Made by a program: the position numbers and the translations under genes. The notes under the pieces are model-generated. The model made no database searches. It had not been told where the DNA came from and worked only from the letters and a program-made list of their open reading frames with translations. DNA of 28,263 nt, from positions 1 to 28,263 of the forward strand of contig CAZTVF010000071.1 in NCBI GenBank assembly GCA_964616985.1. The letters are read 5' to 3'. Position 1 is the stretch's first letter. Every line of letters starts with the position of its first letter. Below, one piece after another: positions 6,252 through 13,372 of this stretch. The DNA comes from CAZTVF01 sp964616985 (lineage in GTDB: Bacteria > Planctomycetota > Phycisphaerae > SM23-33).

Positions 6252-7652
6252 ATGGCACGTGTCGTTCAGCAGCGATCCAATCCCCCGTACCTGGTCATCC
6301 TTTTCGTCGCCCTGTTCCTGATCGCCGGCGGCCTGGCCGTGTGGATGGCCGTCAGTGAAGACAAGGCCAAGAAGGATTTGGCCAAGAACACCGCCGACAT
6401 GAAGAAGATCGTCAGCCAGCAGGAATTGCAGGGCCCGACGGTTCAGCGAATCATCAAGGACGCCGAAGGCGCCAAGGCTTCCACGACCGTCGTGGGCGAG
6501 CTGGTCAAGCGCAACGGCGAGATGATCCAGTTCATCACCGGCGACGTCACCGATGACCCGAACATCGCCCGCGCCTGCGTGGACCGCGCCTCGGCCGCCT
6601 ACGGCAGCCAGCCCGGCCTGGCGATCATGGTCTCCAACCTGATCGCCACCAAGGTTCCCTCCCTGGAAAACACCGTCAAGGAGCGGGACGAGGCCATCAA
6701 GGCCTTCAAGGCGGAACTCGCCGCCAAGGACGAGGCCGCCAAGAAGGCCTCCGACGAGTACCTCGCCGACAAGGAAGGCCTCAACAAGCGCGTCGCCGAA
6801 CTCGACACGCAGCTGAAGGCCAACCAGGAAGACCGCGAGAAGGCCATCGAGGAACTCCGCAAGGCCAAGGATGGCGAGATCGCTTCGCTGGGCCAGACCA
6901 ACGCCTCGCTCACCACCACGATCGCCACGAAGGACAAAGAAATCGCGCGCCTGAACGACATGATCGCCAAGGGCGGCGGTGGCGGGGGCGATCCGGCTGA
7001 GCCCAATAAGCTCGTCATGATCACCGTCAATCCCGATGGCAAGATCAGCAAGGTCATCGACAACGAGGGCCTCGTCTACATCGACGTCGGCGCCAAGGAC
7101 CACGTCGCCATGGGCATGACCTTCGCGGTCTACCCCTCCACCGGCATCGTGGCCGACAAGAAGTCCGACAACAGCAAGGCCAAGATCGTCGTCACGGCAA
7201 TCTATCCCGAGTTCAGCGTCTGCAAGGTCGTCTCCAAGGGCAAGAACGCCCTGATCTCGCAGGAGGACCTCGTGGCCAATGCGGTGTTCGATCGCAGCCG
7301 CGTGTACAAGTTCGTCGTCGAAGGCCAGTTCGATCTGACCAACTCCGGCCGTGCGTCCCTGCAGGGCACCGAGGAGGTCAAGACGATGGTGAAGCGGTTC
7401 GGCGGCGAGGTTCAGAAGGAACTCTCGACGGCGACCGACTACGTGATCGTCGGCGAGGAGCCCGCCCAGCCCCCCAAGGCCGAGGACGGCGAACCCGCAC
7501 AGGTGAAGGCCAACCGCGAAGCGATGGCGGCAGAGCTGAAGCACTACCGCGACGTGATCGAGAAGGCCCAGAAGATGGGCGTGCCGGTGCTGAACATGAA
7601 CCGGTTCGCCGCGTTGATCGGCTATGACGCGTCGATCTCCGGCAACCACTAA
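6252..7652 (+). CDS. Membrane-anchored coiled-coil protein with a probable BRCT-like C-terminal domain
   Basis: A 466-residue protein with a short cytoplasmic N-terminus, one transmembrane helix (~12-33, YLVILFVALFLIAGGLAVWM), a charged helical region with strong coiled-coil character (~138-238), a glycine linker (240-247), a beta-rich domain (~254-346, containing GLVYIDVGAKDHVAMGMTF) and a C-terminal domain (~352-458). The last domain resembles BRCT: YKFVVEGQFDL, then VKTMVKRFGGEVQKELS, then ATDYVIVGEEP, and after an acidic insert RDVIEKAQKMGVPVLNMNRF. This follows the BRCT order of a first strand, a helix with GG, a TDYVVxG strand, and KAxxLGVxxxxxxxF. The start at 6252 is set by GAGGAG at 6239-6244. 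Monocistronic, ending in a strong terminator. The function is not known; topology and the BRCT call are inference. Confidence 0.85.
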   Translation: MARVVQQRSNPPYLVILFVALFLIAGGLAVWMAVSEDKAKKDLAKNTADMKKIVSQQELQGPTVQRIIKDAEGAKASTTVVGELVKRNGEMIQFITGDVTDDPNIARACVDRASAAYGSQPGLAIMVSNLIATKVPSLENTVKERDEAIKAFKAELAAKDEAAKKASDEYLADKEGLNKRVAELDTQLKANQEDREKAIEELRKAKDGEIASLGQTNASLTTTIATKDKEIARLNDMIAKGGGGGGDPAEPNKLVMITVNPDGKISKVIDNEGLVYIDVGAKDHVAMGMTFAVYPSTGIVADKKSDNSKAKIVVTAIYPEFSVCKVVSKGKNALISQEDLVANAVFDRSRVYKFVVEGQFDLTNSGRASLQGTEEVKTMVKRFGGEVQKELSTATDYVIVGEEPAQPPKAEDGEPAQVKANREAMAAELKHYRDVIEKAQKMGVPVLNMNRFAALIGYDASISGNH

Positions 7653-7674
7653 GAGTCTCAAAAGCGAACGCACT

Positions 7675-7710
7675 GCGGGCGGCCGACTGTCTCGGCCGCC
7701 CGCTTTATTT
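7675..7710 (+). terminator. intrinsic terminator after the coiled-coil membrane protein gene
   Basis: A perfect 12-bp GC-rich stem (GCGGGCGGCCGA, 7675-7686; partner 7692-7703) with a 5-nt loop, followed directly by TTTATTT. It lies 23 nt after the stop codon. Confidence 0.88.
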
Positions 7711-7833
7711 CCAGCGAACGCGGGCCCCTTCCATACGCGAACGCATTGCTCCCGGCGGCCGCGCGACGGCGGCAACACATCGCTCGCATTTCATCGCTGT
7801 AACCGCCCATCGTTCGAGAACCCGCAAAGGCCG

Positions 7834-7861
7834 TTGACAATGTCGCTTTTTCGGGTAAGGT
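7834..7861 (+). promoter_or_regulatory. candidate promoter of the aminotransferase gene
   Basis: A consensus TTGACA (7834-7839), 16-nt spacer and TAAGGT (7856-7861), giving a leader of about 50 nt before the ATG at 7921, which has GAGGAG just upstream. The -35 box is perfect and the -10 is weak. Confidence 0.5.
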
Positions 7862-7920
7862 ATTCGCCACGCGATAAGAACTACTCATAGCCAGCAAACC
7901 CCCACGACCGAGGAGCAACG

Positions 7921-9108
7921 ATGAAACTGTCCGATCGCATCTCCTGCGTTGGTGAGAGCGCCACCATCGCCATCACCGGCGCCGCCAGGAAGCTTCAGGC
8001 GCAAGGCGTCGACGTCGTCAGCTTCGCCGCCGGCGAGCCCGACTTCGACACCCCCGCCTTCATCAAGGACGCCTGCAAGGCCGCCCTGGACGCCGGAGAC
8101 ACCAAGTACATGCCCAAGAGCGGCGAGGCCCTCAAGAAGGCCATCGCCGACAAGCTCGCCCGCGAGAACGGCCTGACTTACGACCCGTCGCAGGTCATCG
8201 TCACGTTCGGCGGCAAGCACGCCCTGTACGAGGCCTTCCAGGTCTTGGTGAACCCCGGCGAGAAGGTGCTCATCCCCGCCCCCTACTGGGTGAGCTACAC
8301 CGAAATGGTCAAGCTCGCCGGCGGCGTGCCGGTCATCCTCAAGGCCGGCAGCGACCAGAACTTCAAGATCACGCCGCAGCAGGTGCTCGACGGCGCGGCC
8401 CAGGGCGCCAAGATCCTCGTCATGAACTCGCCCTGCAACCCCACGGGCGTCACCTACACGCCGGAGGAGCTCAAGGCCATCGGCCAGGCCGTGCTCAAGA
8501 CGGACCTGTTCGTCTTCTCCGACGAGATCTACGAGAAGCTGATCTTCGGCGACACGAAGTTCGTCTCGTTCGCTGCGCTCGATCCGGCCCTGATGGCGCG
8601 AACGCTGACGGTGAACGGGCTGGCCAAGACCTTCTCCATGCCCGGCTGGCGTCTGGGCTGGGCCGCGGGCCCCAAGGACGTCATCGGCGCGATGCGGAAC
8701 CTGATGAGCCACGAGACCACCAACCCCGTCAGCTTCGCCCAGGCCGGGGCCCTGGCCGCCTACACCGACCCGCGTTCGGCCGAGACCGTCGAGGCGATGC
8801 GCAAGGAATTCGAAAAGCGAGGACGGCACATGGCCCGCCGACTCAACGCGATGAAGGGCGTCACCTGCGTAGAACCCACGGGGGCCTTCTACTGCTTCCC
8901 CGACGTCAGCGCCAACTTCGGCCGCACGCTCGGCGGCGCCAAGGTGGACAACTCCACCAGCTTCGCCAAGGCCGCCCTCTCTGCCGCCAATATCGCGGTG
9001 GTGCCCGGCGTGGAGTTCGGCGACGACAACTGCGTTCGCCTCAGCTTCGCCACCGGCATGCCGCAGATCGACAAGGGCCTCGACCGCCTGGAACAACTGC
9101 TGAAGTAG
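7921..9108 (+). CDS. Pyridoxal-phosphate-dependent aminotransferase, aspartate aminotransferase type (class I)
   Basis: A 395-residue fold-type I aminotransferase, closest in motif pattern to the bacterial I-gamma aspartate (or aspartate/prephenate) aminotransferases that exchange amino groups between aspartate and 2-oxoglutarate in the cytoplasm. Visible landmarks: FAAGEPDFDTP near the N-terminus, FGGKHALYEAF, PAPYWVSY, the cofactor-binding NSPCNPTG (N173), SDEIYEKL (D201, Y204), the Schiff-base lysine K236 in VNGLAKTFSMPGWRLGW with R244, and the C-terminal VRLSFAT, whose Arg binds the substrate alpha-carboxylate. The usual Ser before the active lysine is Ala here, a minor departure. Length is normal and the start is backed by GAGGAG. 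Exact substrate specificity cannot be read from these motifs. Confidence 0.92.
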   Translation: MKLSDRISCVGESATIAITGAARKLQAQGVDVVSFAAGEPDFDTPAFIKDACKAALDAGDTKYMPKSGEALKKAIADKLARENGLTYDPSQVIVTFGGKHALYEAFQVLVNPGEKVLIPAPYWVSYTEMVKLAGGVPVILKAGSDQNFKITPQQVLDGAAQGAKILVMNSPCNPTGVTYTPEELKAIGQAVLKTDLFVFSDEIYEKLIFGDTKFVSFAALDPALMARTLTVNGLAKTFSMPGWRLGWAAGPKDVIGAMRNLMSHETTNPVSFAQAGALAAYTDPRSAETVEAMRKEFEKRGRHMARRLNAMKGVTCVEPTGAFYCFPDVSANFGRTLGGAKVDNSTSFAKAALSAANIAVVPGVEFGDDNCVRLSFATGMPQIDKGLDRLEQLLK

Positions 9109-9114
9109 TCTTAT

Positions 9115-9222
9115 GGAGTGCGGCGGCAACGACGCCGCTGTGGATCGTGGCGCCACCGAGCCCGAGGCTACGTCATGCTCCGGGCGCCAGAATCCAAAGC
9201 GGCGTCGTTGCCGCCGCACTCC
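9115..9222. repeat. long inverted repeat between convergent genes
   Basis: Two 40-nt arms (9115-9154 and 9183-9222), roughly 90% identical as reverse complements and starting GGAGTGCGGCGGCAACGACG, separated by 28 nt. They lie between the stop codons of the aminotransferase (9108) and the URO-D-family gene (9244). The structure could end transcription from both sides, although no U-run is present; it looks like a small non-autonomous repeat element. Confidence 0.85.
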
Positions 9223-9243
9223 ACAGCGGCTTCGCTCGCCGCA

Positions 9244-10314
9244 TCATTCGAACGCGCCGTATTCCTTGCACGCGGCGGCGAAGGCGTCGATATTCGCCAG
9301 GGGCACCTCGGGCTCCAGCACGTGCGTGGGAGAGAGGATCAACCCGCCGCTGCGCCCGTACTTGTCGATCACGTGCTTCACCCTCGCCCGCACGTCGGCG
9401 GCCGAGCCCCACGGCATGGTCGACTGCGTGCCGATGCATCCGTCGAAGCTGAGGCGCTTGCCGAAGCGGCGGTGCACGGCCTCGATGTCCAAGCACTCCG
9501 GCTGCATCGGGTTGAGGATGTCCAGGCCCGCGTCGACCAGGTCGGGCACGATCCCCTCGATGTTGCCATCGCTGTGATACCAGATCTGCGTGGCCGCGTT
9601 GATGCCCTTCACCTCTTTCCACGTGGCCGCCCAGCGGCTGTGCATCATCTGTCGCCAGGTGTCCGGCTGGAACATCATCGCATTCTGGTTGGCCACGTCG
9701 TCGCCGCACTGGATCAGGTCCACGCCCGCGCGGGCCAGCGCGGTGGCCTTGATGCGGTTCTGGGCGGCGATGCGGTCCAGCAGGCACTGCGCCCAGGCGG
9801 GCTGCTCGATCATGTCCATGAGGAACTGCTCGTAGCCGCGGATCTGCCATGCCGTTTCGTACATATGACCCACCCAGCCCAACGTAAACCTGCCCTCGGC
9901 GTGGGCCTTGTCCACGGCGGCCTTCATGTGGTCGCCCGTCCAGCGGGTGAAGTCCTCCAGCGGGTAGTTCTCGATCTCAGAGAGGCTCTTGGCGTTGCGC
10001 AGCGGCGAGATGTAGCCCCAGAAGTGATAGAACCCGCTGGGCACCTGCGCCACCCCGTCGCCGTTGATGTACGTGCCCTCGGGCAGCTTCTCGTCCTTCC
10101 AATACTTCGTGAAGTCCAACTTGGGCAGGTCGGCCGGGCGGGCGAGCCCCACCCACACCGGCGCCCAGTAGCCATAGTGGCCGGCGACGTTGTCGCTGCC
10201 GATGTGCTCCTTCACGCGACGGAACAGGTCGGGCGTAAAGCTGGCATAGTAGAACACGCGGCCGGGGTTGCGATGCTCGACGGTCGCACGGAAGTTCTCG
10301 AGGTCGGTCATCAT
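9244..10314 (-). CDS. Uroporphyrinogen decarboxylase (URO-D) family protein
   Basis: A 356-residue TIM-barrel protein of the URO-D superfamily, which includes true HemE but also corrinoid methyltransferases and many uncharacterised planctomycete paralogues. Support: NFRATVEHRNPGRVFYY at the N-terminus, LGWVGHMYETAWQIRGYE, AGVDLIQCGDDVANQN, the barrel strand with WYHSDGNIEGIVPDLVDAGL (family H-x-[DC]-G), DILNPMQPE, and the late SPTHVLEPEVPLANIDAF. It lacks the HemE N-terminal arginine-rich substrate motif, so haem synthesis is unlikely; a methyl-transfer or catabolic role is more plausible. I start at ATG 10314 (MMTDLENF), which has AAGGAG 8 nt upstream. The frame remains open to 10353, but that extension runs into the preceding gene's terminator. 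Confidence 0.87.
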   Translation of the reverse strand: MMTDLENFRATVEHRNPGRVFYYASFTPDLFRRVKEHIGSDNVAGHYGYWAPVWVGLARPADLPKLDFTKYWKDEKLPEGTYINGDGVAQVPSGFYHFWGYISPLRNAKSLSEIENYPLEDFTRWTGDHMKAAVDKAHAEGRFTLGWVGHMYETAWQIRGYEQFLMDMIEQPAWAQCLLDRIAAQNRIKATALARAGVDLIQCGDDVANQNAMMFQPDTWRQMMHSRWAATWKEVKGINAATQIWYHSDGNIEGIVPDLVDAGLDILNPMQPECLDIEAVHRRFGKRLSFDGCIGTQSTMPWGSAADVRARVKHVIDKYGRSGGLILSPTHVLEPEVPLANIDAFAAACKEYGAFE

Positions 10315-10352
10315 GGCAGGGACTCCTTGTGTTTGCGCTGCGCGGCTATACA

Positions 10353-10382
10353 AAAGCCCCGGCTTTTGAGGGCCGGGGCTTT
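10353..10382 (-). terminator. intrinsic terminator of the OmpA-lipoprotein operon
   Basis: On the minus strand, AAAGCCCCGGC (10382-10372), an 8-nt loop and GCCGGGGCTTT (10363-10353) form an 11-bp stem ending in TTTTG. It lies 27 nt past the OmpA-domain stop codon and before the URO-D-family start. The stem is symmetric A/T-ended, but plus-strand transcripts here would be antisense. Confidence 0.85.
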
Positions 10383-10409
10383 GAATAATCTCACATTATC
10401 AGCGAGCGA

Positions 10410-11282
10410 TCAACCTTCTTCGCCCTCAGGCCCTGTCTTCGACGTTCCGGTGCCGGGCTTGACGCTCGAACCCGTCGGCTGAGTCAGAAGCAGATCGTTG
10501 GGGACCAGCCAGATTTCCACGCGGCGGTTGGCCGCGTTGCCCTTCTCGCCGGCAGCGTTCTGCTCGATCGGGTGGTACTTGCCGAAACCGACGGCGGCCA
10601 TGCGGGGCTGATCGACGCCGCCCTCGGCCAGGACCTTCATGACCGAGATGGCTCGGTGGGCCGACAGGCCGGTGTTCGTGCCGTGCTTGGCGATGGTGTC
10701 AGGCTTCTTCAGCGGGATATCATCGGTGTGGCCGGCAACGTAGACGTTGAACTGCTTGGCGTCCGGCAGCGTCAGGACCGGGCTGAGTTCCTTAAGGGCC
10801 TTGACCACGTCAGGCTTCACTTCGTCCGAGCCCTTCTCGAAGGTCAGGTCCGTCTGGAACCGAAGCATGTTCCCATGGAGCGAGCCAAGACCGGGGTGAT
10901 CCTTGAGCCACTTGTCGATCGCATTCACGAGATTGGTGGGAAGGCCGCTCGGCGCTACCGGGGTATTGGGCTTCTTAAGGCGTTCAATCTCCGCCCTGGC
11001 CGCGGCGATCTCGCGATCGAGGGCGTCCTTGGCCGCGGTCAGCGTGGCGATCTGATCGGCCTGGAACTTGATCGTGCGGTCGCGATCGGCCAGCTGGCCT
11101 TCGAGGGCCTGCTTCTCGGACTCCAGCAGGCGCAGGCGATCCTGGGCCTTCTGCAGTTCATCGTTGGCGCGGCGGTTCATCGCCACCACGTCGTCGAACT
11201 CTTTCTGGCTGACGCAACCGCCGGTTAACGCCAGTCCGCCCAACACGACCAGACTCAAGGACAATCTCAGTGCGCTTCTCAT
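10410..11282 (-). CDS. OmpA-domain lipoprotein with coiled-coil stalk (Pal/OmpA-like)
   Basis: A 290-residue outer-envelope lipoprotein candidate. The signal peptide ends in a good lipobox LTGGC (Cys23). Residues ~26-103 are a heptad-rich coiled coil (KAQDRLRLLESEKQALEGQL). After a Pro-rich linker, the OmpA C-terminal peptidoglycan-binding domain spans ~135-262, with LTFEKGSDEV, VYVAGHTDDIPL, LSAHRAISVMKVLAEGG, VGFGKYHPI and NRRVEIWLV. D187 and R210 stand where OmpA proteins hold the Asp and Arg that grip diaminopimelate. A low-complexity tail (SSVKPGTGTSKTGPEGEEG) follows. AAAGGGAG lies 7 nt from the start. It is the last gene of a three-gene unit. The likely job is linking the envelope to the peptidoglycan across the periplasm. 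Confidence 0.92.
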   Translation of the reverse strand: MRSALRLSLSLVVLGGLALTGGCVSQKEFDDVVAMNRRANDELQKAQDRLRLLESEKQALEGQLADRDRTIKFQADQIATLTAAKDALDREIAAARAEIERLKKPNTPVAPSGLPTNLVNAIDKWLKDHPGLGSLHGNMLRFQTDLTFEKGSDEVKPDVVKALKELSPVLTLPDAKQFNVYVAGHTDDIPLKKPDTIAKHGTNTGLSAHRAISVMKVLAEGGVDQPRMAAVGFGKYHPIEQNAAGEKGNAANRRVEIWLVPNDLLLTQPTGSSVKPGTGTSKTGPEGEEG

Positions 11283-11341
11283 CTCAGAACTCCCTTTCTG
11301 TAGCTCGCCGGAGCGAGGCTTCCATTGCGCCGACGGCGGGA

Positions 11342-12124
11342 TCAGTCGGCCATCCGTTTTAGTGTTGCTTGTCGCTGCGCGACAGATTTTCCAACCATCA
11401 GGCCCACCGCCCCCGCAATGGCGGTGACGACCACGGCCCCGACCAGGACCAGGGGGATGCTTGACTTCATTTCAGCCAGGTAGCCAGGCACGGTGCCTTC
11501 GATGGCGGCCACAGCGGCGGCGCCCATCAGCAAGGCCACCAGGGACGCCCCGACGATCAGCCCGCCGAACAGCCCGCTGGAGGCATCCATCGCCTCGACG
11601 TACACGGGCTCGGGGGCCGCGACGGCGGCAACCGGCGAGCTCGACTCGGCCTGCCCGGCCTCGGAGCTCACGGCTTCGACATCGATATGATCCAGCACTT
11701 CGGCGCCCAGCGACGTGTCGTCGCTCTCGCGCGTCAGGTCCAGCAGGCCCGAGCCGCTGCCGACGCCGTCCTGCTCTTCAACCGACTGCGAAATCTGTGT
11801 CTTGGCCATCGGATCGGCCGCTTCGATCTCCAACTCTTCGTCGTCGAAAATGCTGATGCCTTCGGCGGTGATGACGGTGTCTTCCTTCGTGGGGGCCTGC
11901 ACGGCATCGTCCAGGCGGATGGAGTCGGCGGAGCTGTCCGCGGCGGTAAGCTTCACTTCATCGGCCGGGGCCAAGGCGTCGACATCGGCGACCTTGAACA
12001 TCTTGCGGGGGCCGTCCTGAAAGACGCGAAGTTTGTCGTCCCGCACGAACTTGGCCAATTCCGCAGCCGAAATCTTCAATTTCTCAATCGTCTCTGCTTC
12101 GCTGTAGTACATCTTCTTTGCCAT
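11342..12124 (-). CDS. Excisionase-type HTH protein with acidic linker and two C-terminal transmembrane helices
   Basis: 260 residues. The N-terminus (~5-52) is a MerR/excisionase-type winged HTH: YYSEAETIEKLKISAAELAKFVRDDKLRVF followed by the wing PRKMFKVADVDAL. A long acidic, disordered region (~55-175) carries DDEELEIEAADPMAKTQI and then GSGSGLLDLTRESDDTSLGAEVLDHID (122-148), a motif I recall from other planctomycete HTH-membrane proteins. Two hydrophobic helices (~183-207, ~222-246) end the protein. It could be a membrane-tethered DNA-binding protein, but the HTH fold in this family can also bind proteins. The start ATG 12124 uses GGGAG that overlaps the last codons of the upstream gene, indicating coupled translation. 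Co-transcription with the OmpA lipoprotein 59 nt downstream is likely. Confidence 0.83.
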   Translation of the reverse strand: MAKKMYYSEAETIEKLKISAAELAKFVRDDKLRVFQDGPRKMFKVADVDALAPADEVKLTAADSSADSIRLDDAVQAPTKEDTVITAEGISIFDDEELEIEAADPMAKTQISQSVEEQDGVGSGSGLLDLTRESDDTSLGAEVLDHIDVEAVSSEAGQAESSSPVAAVAAPEPVYVEAMDASSGLFGGLIVGASLVALLMGAAAVAAIEGTVPGYLAEMKSSIPLVLVGAVVVTAIAGAVGLMVGKSVAQRQATLKRMAD

Positions 12125-12129
12125 GGCAT

Positions 12130-12546
12130 TTAACTCCCATGCCGGTCAGTGGGGCGCGTCTCGGCGCCCAGTTGCTCGACCATCTTCCGAACTTCACGCG
12201 GCGTCAATTCCGTGTTGTAGTCTTCCAGCTTCAGATCGAATGTATAATTGCGGGCGGCTACAAACTTCAGGATCGGCATCCGCTTAGGGGCCGACACCCA
12301 TTGATACACGCATATTGTACTCTTTTGGGTGTCCAGAATATAGCAGCCGTAGCTGTCGGCGAAAATCTGGCCGGCCACCAGCAGCACGTTGGAGCCCCCG
12401 CCGGCCGGGAGGGCTGTCTGAGCCTGCGAAGGCGAAGCGCCCAATTCGACCAATAGCGCCCCGGCGACTACCGCCAGCAGCACCACCAGCACCCACAGCG
12501 CCGCGCGCTGACGCGAGGGCCTGTGCAAAGGTTGGGCATCGACCAT
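12130..12546 (-). CDS. Small single-pass membrane protein of planctomycete type, unknown function
   Basis: 138 residues: a basic cytoplasmic N-terminus (QPLHRPSRQR), one transmembrane segment (ALWVLVVLLAVVAGALLVELG), a short linker, then a compact domain with GGGSNVLLVAGQIFADSYGCYILDTQKSTICVYQW, ILKFVAARNYTFDLKLEDYN and a closing helix TPREVRKMVEQLG. The strand pattern (one sheet reading out a bound or displayed element) resembles a half beta-propeller blade set; I recall similar proteins in planctomycetes but know no function. The start at 12546 is chosen because GGAG lies 8 nt upstream and a strong promoter sits 26 nt upstream; the frame is open to 12711, but that would read through the promoter. 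First gene of the unit, 5 nt before the HTH gene. Confidence 0.82.
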   Translation of the reverse strand: MVDAQPLHRPSRQRAALWVLVVLLAVVAGALLVELGASPSQAQTALPAGGGSNVLLVAGQIFADSYGCYILDTQKSTICVYQWVSAPKRMPILKFVAARNYTFDLKLEDYNTELTPREVRKMVEQLGAETRPTDRHGS

Positions 12547-12571
12547 GTCCGCAACTCCGCGATCAAACCGG

Positions 12572-12599
12572 ATTATAGAATCGCCCGCAGACGATTCAA
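12572..12599 (-). promoter_or_regulatory. strong sigma70-like promoter of the three-gene HTH/OmpA unit
   Basis: Minus strand: TTGAAT (12599-12594), 16-nt spacer, perfect TATAAT (12577-12572), about 19 nt of leader with GGAG, then ATG 12546. With the terminator at 10353-10382 this defines a complete transcription unit. The rest of the gap up to 12805 holds a degenerate 28-bp repeat (12665-12693, also at 24687-24714) and heptamer repeats, and no gene that I can see. Confidence 0.65.
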
Positions 12600-12775
12600 G
12601 GTTATTTTGATGCCCGCGCCCGCAGAAGGTCGTCGGGGCGTTCGCGATGCTCGCTTTGTCAGATCGAACATCGCTAAAAAGCGAGCGATTGCCAACGCAC
12701 CGCCGGTTCAAGACCCGGGCCGCGACCGCATGGACCGTCTGCTGCTCACCGCCCCGCCATCTACTTCCAGGTCAC

Positions 12776-12810
12776 GGTTACTGTTTACTGCTTACTGTTT
12801 ACCGTTTACC
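12776..12810. repeat. heptanucleotide tandem repeat, GTTTACT type
   Basis: Five consecutive 7-mers: GGTTACT, GTTTACT, GCTTACT, GTTTACC, GTTTACC. The array overlaps the TAA stop codon (12806-12808) of the DUF1854 gene, so it begins within the last codons of the reading frame. Confidence 0.8.
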
Positions 12811-13372
12811 AGTAAATGTACCGCGTGAAGTCGGTTCGCTCGCGGGTGGAGAGCTTGCTCATGTCGGGGATGAGATAGCGATTCTCGTCCACGTCCAGCA
12901 GGATCTTGCCGCTCCTGCCGTAGTCGACCGCGCGGTCGGTGGCCCAGCGCATCGTGAACTCCACCGGGCCCTTGTCGGTATCGACATCCATCCATATATA
13001 TCCGTACTCGTACCGCAGCCGGCGGATCCGGTGGATCGTGTGCACGAAGTACCGCCGCCGCAGCGCCGCCCGCACCAGGTCGGCCTGCTCGGGCGGAAAG
13101 TCCGACAGCTCGCGGATGATGCCGATCTCCACCTCGTCGTCCTCGTCGGCTGCGTGGATCAGCGAGATGTACCCCGTCGGATGCGCCACGGGAAACGCGT
13201 ACGCCGCGTACACGCCGCCGTAGATCCGCTCGTTCTTCACCGTCACGTGCAGGGCCGCATGGTTGCCCAGGTGAATCACGCACATGTCGGGCTTCAGGAA
13301 GCGAAGGCGCGTCAGGTCGGGCTTGATCGTCTCGGCCTCGGTGGACTCGGGTTGTTTAGGCTGCTCGCTCAT
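12806..13372 (-). CDS. DUF1854 domain-containing protein
   Basis: 188 residues matching the DUF1854 pattern: RLRFLKPDMCVIHLGNHAAL, VKNERIYGGVYAAYAFPVAHPTGYISLIHA, EIGIIRELSDFPPEQADLVRAALRRRYFVHTIHRI, YGYIWMDVDTDKGPVEFTMRW and the end RYLIPDMSKLSTRERTDFTRYIYW. There is no signal peptide or membrane segment; it should be cytoplasmic. Its ATG overlaps the TGA stop of the upstream ABC exporter in an ATGA, so the two are translationally coupled and probably work together. I recall DUF1854 proteins beside ABC exporters elsewhere, including cyanophycin-associated clusters of Burkholderiales; no cyanophycin enzymes are visible here. The biochemical role is unknown. The reading frame ends inside a heptamer repeat array. 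Confidence 0.88.
   Translation of the reverse strand: MSEQPKQPESTEAETIKPDLTRLRFLKPDMCVIHLGNHAALHVTVKNERIYGGVYAAYAFPVAHPTGYISLIHAADEDDEVEIGIIRELSDFPPEQADLVRAALRRRYFVHTIHRIRRLRYEYGYIWMDVDTDKGPVEFTMRWATDRAVDYGRSGKILLDVDENRYLIPDMSKLSTRERTDFTRYIYW

Noticed and set aside
9244..10314. Assignment of the URO-D-family gene as hemE
   Set aside because: The N-terminal Arg-rich substrate motif of true uroporphyrinogen decarboxylase is missing and no haem genes are near.
10353..10382. Regulatory hairpin in the leader of the URO-D-family gene
   Set aside because: Its position just after the OmpA-domain stop, the A/T-ended GC stem and the T-run in the minus direction fit a terminator of the upstream operon better.
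12547..12711. N-terminal extension of the small membrane protein
   Set aside because: It would read through the TTGAAT-16-TATAAT promoter; the ATG at 12546 has a good ribosome-binding site.
12690..12730. tRNA-like T-arm (GGTTCAAGACCC)
   Set aside because: The stem does not pair over 5 bp and no D-arm, anticodon arm or acceptor stem can be drawn around it.
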